From Rhizobium sp. NXC24 (GTDB taxonomy: Bacteria; Pseudomonadota; Alphaproteobacteria; Rhizobiales; Rhizobiaceae): a stretch of 64,000 nt of DNA. Under the pieces are notes generated by a model. That model worked only from the letters and a program-made list of their open reading frames with translations. It had not been told where the DNA came from and did no database searches. The translations under genes and the position numbers were made by a program. How positions within the stretch are numbered: the first letter of the stretch is position 1; every line of letters begins with the position of its first letter. The DNA is taken from contig NZ_CP024314.1 in assembly GCF_002944315.1 (NCBI RefSeq), forward strand, positions 310,001-374,000, read 5' to 3'. Positions 62,432 through 64,000 of this stretch are shown here, piece by piece.

Positions 62432-64000
62432 CTACAACGTGCGCGTTCGCCCGAAGGAACGAAGCAGAAGATTGACGGAGACGGCTACCTTGTCGATGTC
62501 GCGGATGTCCTGTGAATATTGACCGGTGTAGAGCTTCACGATCATTTTGTCGCGATCGGATTCGCTGAGTTCGAAATGCAGATGAAGATAGTAAGCTTGC
62601 CGATCGCCGCCGCGGGCTATGCTTCTTCGCCGCTGAGTGACCTGTTTGAGTTCCGATCTGAATGGCGCAAAGCCATCAAACTTCAGCATGACGGATCGAG
62701 ACTGAAACTGGGTTTCAACCGGCACTGCGACGACAGCCTTGTCCAGCGCGAGGCTGACGACCTGGCCAGGAATACCGTCAACCGTAGCAGCCTCTTCAAG
62801 TTTGAACGCGTGAAACAATCGCCGGGGTTTTTCAAAGCAGATGAGAGAGGCGATGATCATAACGATAATATTGATACCCGCCCACAAGGCTGCGATCGGC
62901 GAAAACTGTCCTTGAACATTGGTCGTCTCCGGCACAATGTTGATCAGCAGGCCGGCGGCGGTGATCGCGACCAGGCTGGCGATACAGATAAAAGTGTATC
63001 TATCGAACTGGTTTTCCTCATTGCCGCTTCCCTTCGGCGTCACCCTGAACGGCTTGCCGAACGGGCGGATCACGCTGGAAACGACAGTCGGCAGCATTCG
63101 GAACGTTGCAAATGTACCGACCGCACTTGAAATTATAGGCAGGTAGCGCGTCGGCGTTATCCATAGCATGAGCAGGAAATAGGCCGTCAGCAGCGGTATC
63201 TGATAGGAAACGTAGTCGGCAATATCGGTGAAATAAAGCGGCAGCAGCCCGAACCAGAGATAGACGATCGGGACGATCAATATCATGAAGCGGACCAGAT
63301 ATTGCACCAGCCACGACGCCGGCAGGAACATGATCCGTTGAAAGAGCGACAATCCCGGGCCGCGCAGCGGACCGTTATGCAGATACAGCGTCTGAATGCC
63401 GCCCTGACACCACCGCTCGCGCTGTACGAAATAGCCGGTTAGATTCTCGGCCGCCAGACCCATCGACAGACGCTCGTTCAAGTAGCGTGTCTTGTAGCCC
63501 ACGTTGAGCATAGACAGCGTGGTCAGCAAATCCTCCGTGATGGACTCCGTTGGAAAGCCACCAATTGCGTCAATCGCTTTGCGGCGGGCGATTGAACACG
63601 AGCCGCAGCAAAAACTGACATCCCACACGTCTCTGCTAGGAGCGATCTCGTCGAAAAACAGGCGCTGCTCATCCGGCCAGATATTCTCCAGCCCGAGGTT
63701 CGACTGCACCGGATCGGCATTGAAAAAATGTTGCGGCGTTTGAACGATGCCGATGCTTTCATCGGAAAAGAAAGGCAGAGTTCGACGCAGAAAATGCCGG
63801 TAAGGCACAAAATCCGCGTCGAAAACCGCGACGAAATCGCCCGAACTGACCTTCAGCCCGTTGTTCATATTGCCCGCTTTGGCGTGCGAATTATCGCCAC
63901 GCGTGACATGAATTGCGTTCTTTTCTTCGCAAAACCTCTTGAGCCAGTCTCGGCGCTGGTCGTCGAGCACGTATACCCTGAGCTTGTCGGCCGGGTAATC
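62432..64000 (-). CDS. Cellulose-synthase-like GT2 glycosyltransferase, partial (N-terminus outside window)
   Basis: 523 codons are present and the frame runs off the right edge. 'DYPADKLRVYVLDD' (first Asp region), 'VAVFDADFVPYRHFL' (DxD), 'SITEDLLTT' (TED base) and 'FVQRERWCQGGIQTL' (Q-x-x-RW) give the processive beta-glycan synthase active site. Five or six membrane spans follow. After 'CFEKPRRLFHAF', the last 130 residues form a soluble domain that may be a degenerate PilZ-like module. Cellulose synthase and the rhizobial c-di-GMP-dependent mixed-linkage glucan synthase (BgsA) are both possible. Confidence 0.88.
   Translation of the reverse strand, partial: DYPADKLRVYVLDDQRRDWLKRFCEEKNAIHVTRGDNSHAKAGNMNNGLKVSSGDFVAVFDADFVPYRHFLRRTLPFFSDESIGIVQTPQHFFNADPVQSNLGLENIWPDEQRLFFDEIAPSRDVWDVSFCCGSCSIARRKAIDAIGGFPTESITEDLLTTLSMLNVGYKTRYLNERLSMGLAAENLTGYFVQRERWCQGGIQTLYLHNGPLRGPGLSLFQRIMFLPASWLVQYLVRFMILIVPIVYLWFGLLPLYFTDIADYVSYQIPLLTAYFLLMLWITPTRYLPIISSAVGTFATFRMLPTVVSSVIRPFGKPFRVTPKGSGNEENQFDRYTFICIASLVAITAAGLLINIVPETTNVQGQFSPIAALWAGINIIVMIIASLICFEKPRRLFHAFKLEEAATVDGIPGQVVSLALDKAVVAVPVETQFQSRSVMLKFDGFAPFRSELKQVTQRRRSIARGGDRQAYYLHLHFELSESDRDKMIVKLYTGQYSQDIRDIDKVAVSVNLLLRSFGRTRTL

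Noticed and set aside
1..64000. CRISPR arrays, insertion sequences, tRNA or rRNA genes, integrase-linked islands
   Set aside because: No direct-repeat/spacer pattern, transposase, integrase, terminal inverted repeats or cloverleaf sequence was noticed on reading; a program-based scan could still find a weak case.

Overview
The window looks like a chromosomal or chromid segment of a Rhizobiaceae alphaproteobacterium (Rhizobium/Agrobacterium type). The evidence is a high GC content, dense gene packing with many 1-4 bp overlaps, abundant ABC transporters, RirA/Irr-style iron uptake, an NsrR/Hmp pair, LacI-controlled sugar catabolism and a y4iL-like catalase domain. No species can be named from sequence alone. 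I saw no rRNA, tRNA, CRISPR array, insertion sequence or prophage. The two ends cut a flavin monooxygenase (left) and a cellulose-synthase-like glycosyltransferase (right).

Layout. 1-3270: flavin monooxygenase plus sulfonate/nitrate-type ABC importer (organosulfur scavenging). 3430-9041: a short-chain dehydrogenase, a candidate small RNA, two tiny genes downstream of an MFS exporter, a chemoreceptor and a small exported protein. 9206-12023: ferric-chelate ABC importer. 12259-21366: the most unusual region, four same-strand genes. They encode a membrane-inserted patatin phospholipase, a thiamine-diphosphate enzyme, a fusion of a catalase-like haem domain with a fatty-acid alpha-dioxygenase domain, and a 473-residue nitroreductase-like protein whose start overlaps the fusion gene. 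This reads as a candidate bacterial oxylipin pathway. 21388-31281: Na+/H+ antiporter, an orphan amino-acid-binding protein coupled to a diguanylate cyclase, small exported or membrane proteins, two acetyltransferases and a large hybrid histidine kinase.

31482-46263: a carbohydrate island. An oligopeptide-type ABC importer is followed by an acetyltransferase and a cytoplasmic GH20 hexosaminidase, suggesting uptake and hydrolysis of amino-sugar oligosaccharides. Next comes a catabolic operon (aldolase, Gfo/Idh oxidoreductase, lyxose-isomerase-like protein, PfkB kinase, 15-codon mini-cistron, SDR, zinc dehydrogenase). It has two LacI-type operators flanking a good promoter, and a divergently oriented LacI gene lies at its far end. 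Its substrate is not known.

46414-64000: metallo-beta-lactamase-fold hydrolase, PLP gamma-lyase, small cell-envelope proteins, an ABC exporter, an L,D-transpeptidase and an adenylate cyclase that may start at ATT. Then come an RND efflux operon with two adaptor proteins and a divergent TetR repressor, the nsrR/hmp nitric-oxide module with two operator copies and a remnant of a truncated haemoglobin, and a GT2 polysaccharide synthase. All functional calls come from reading motifs by eye; no database search was run.
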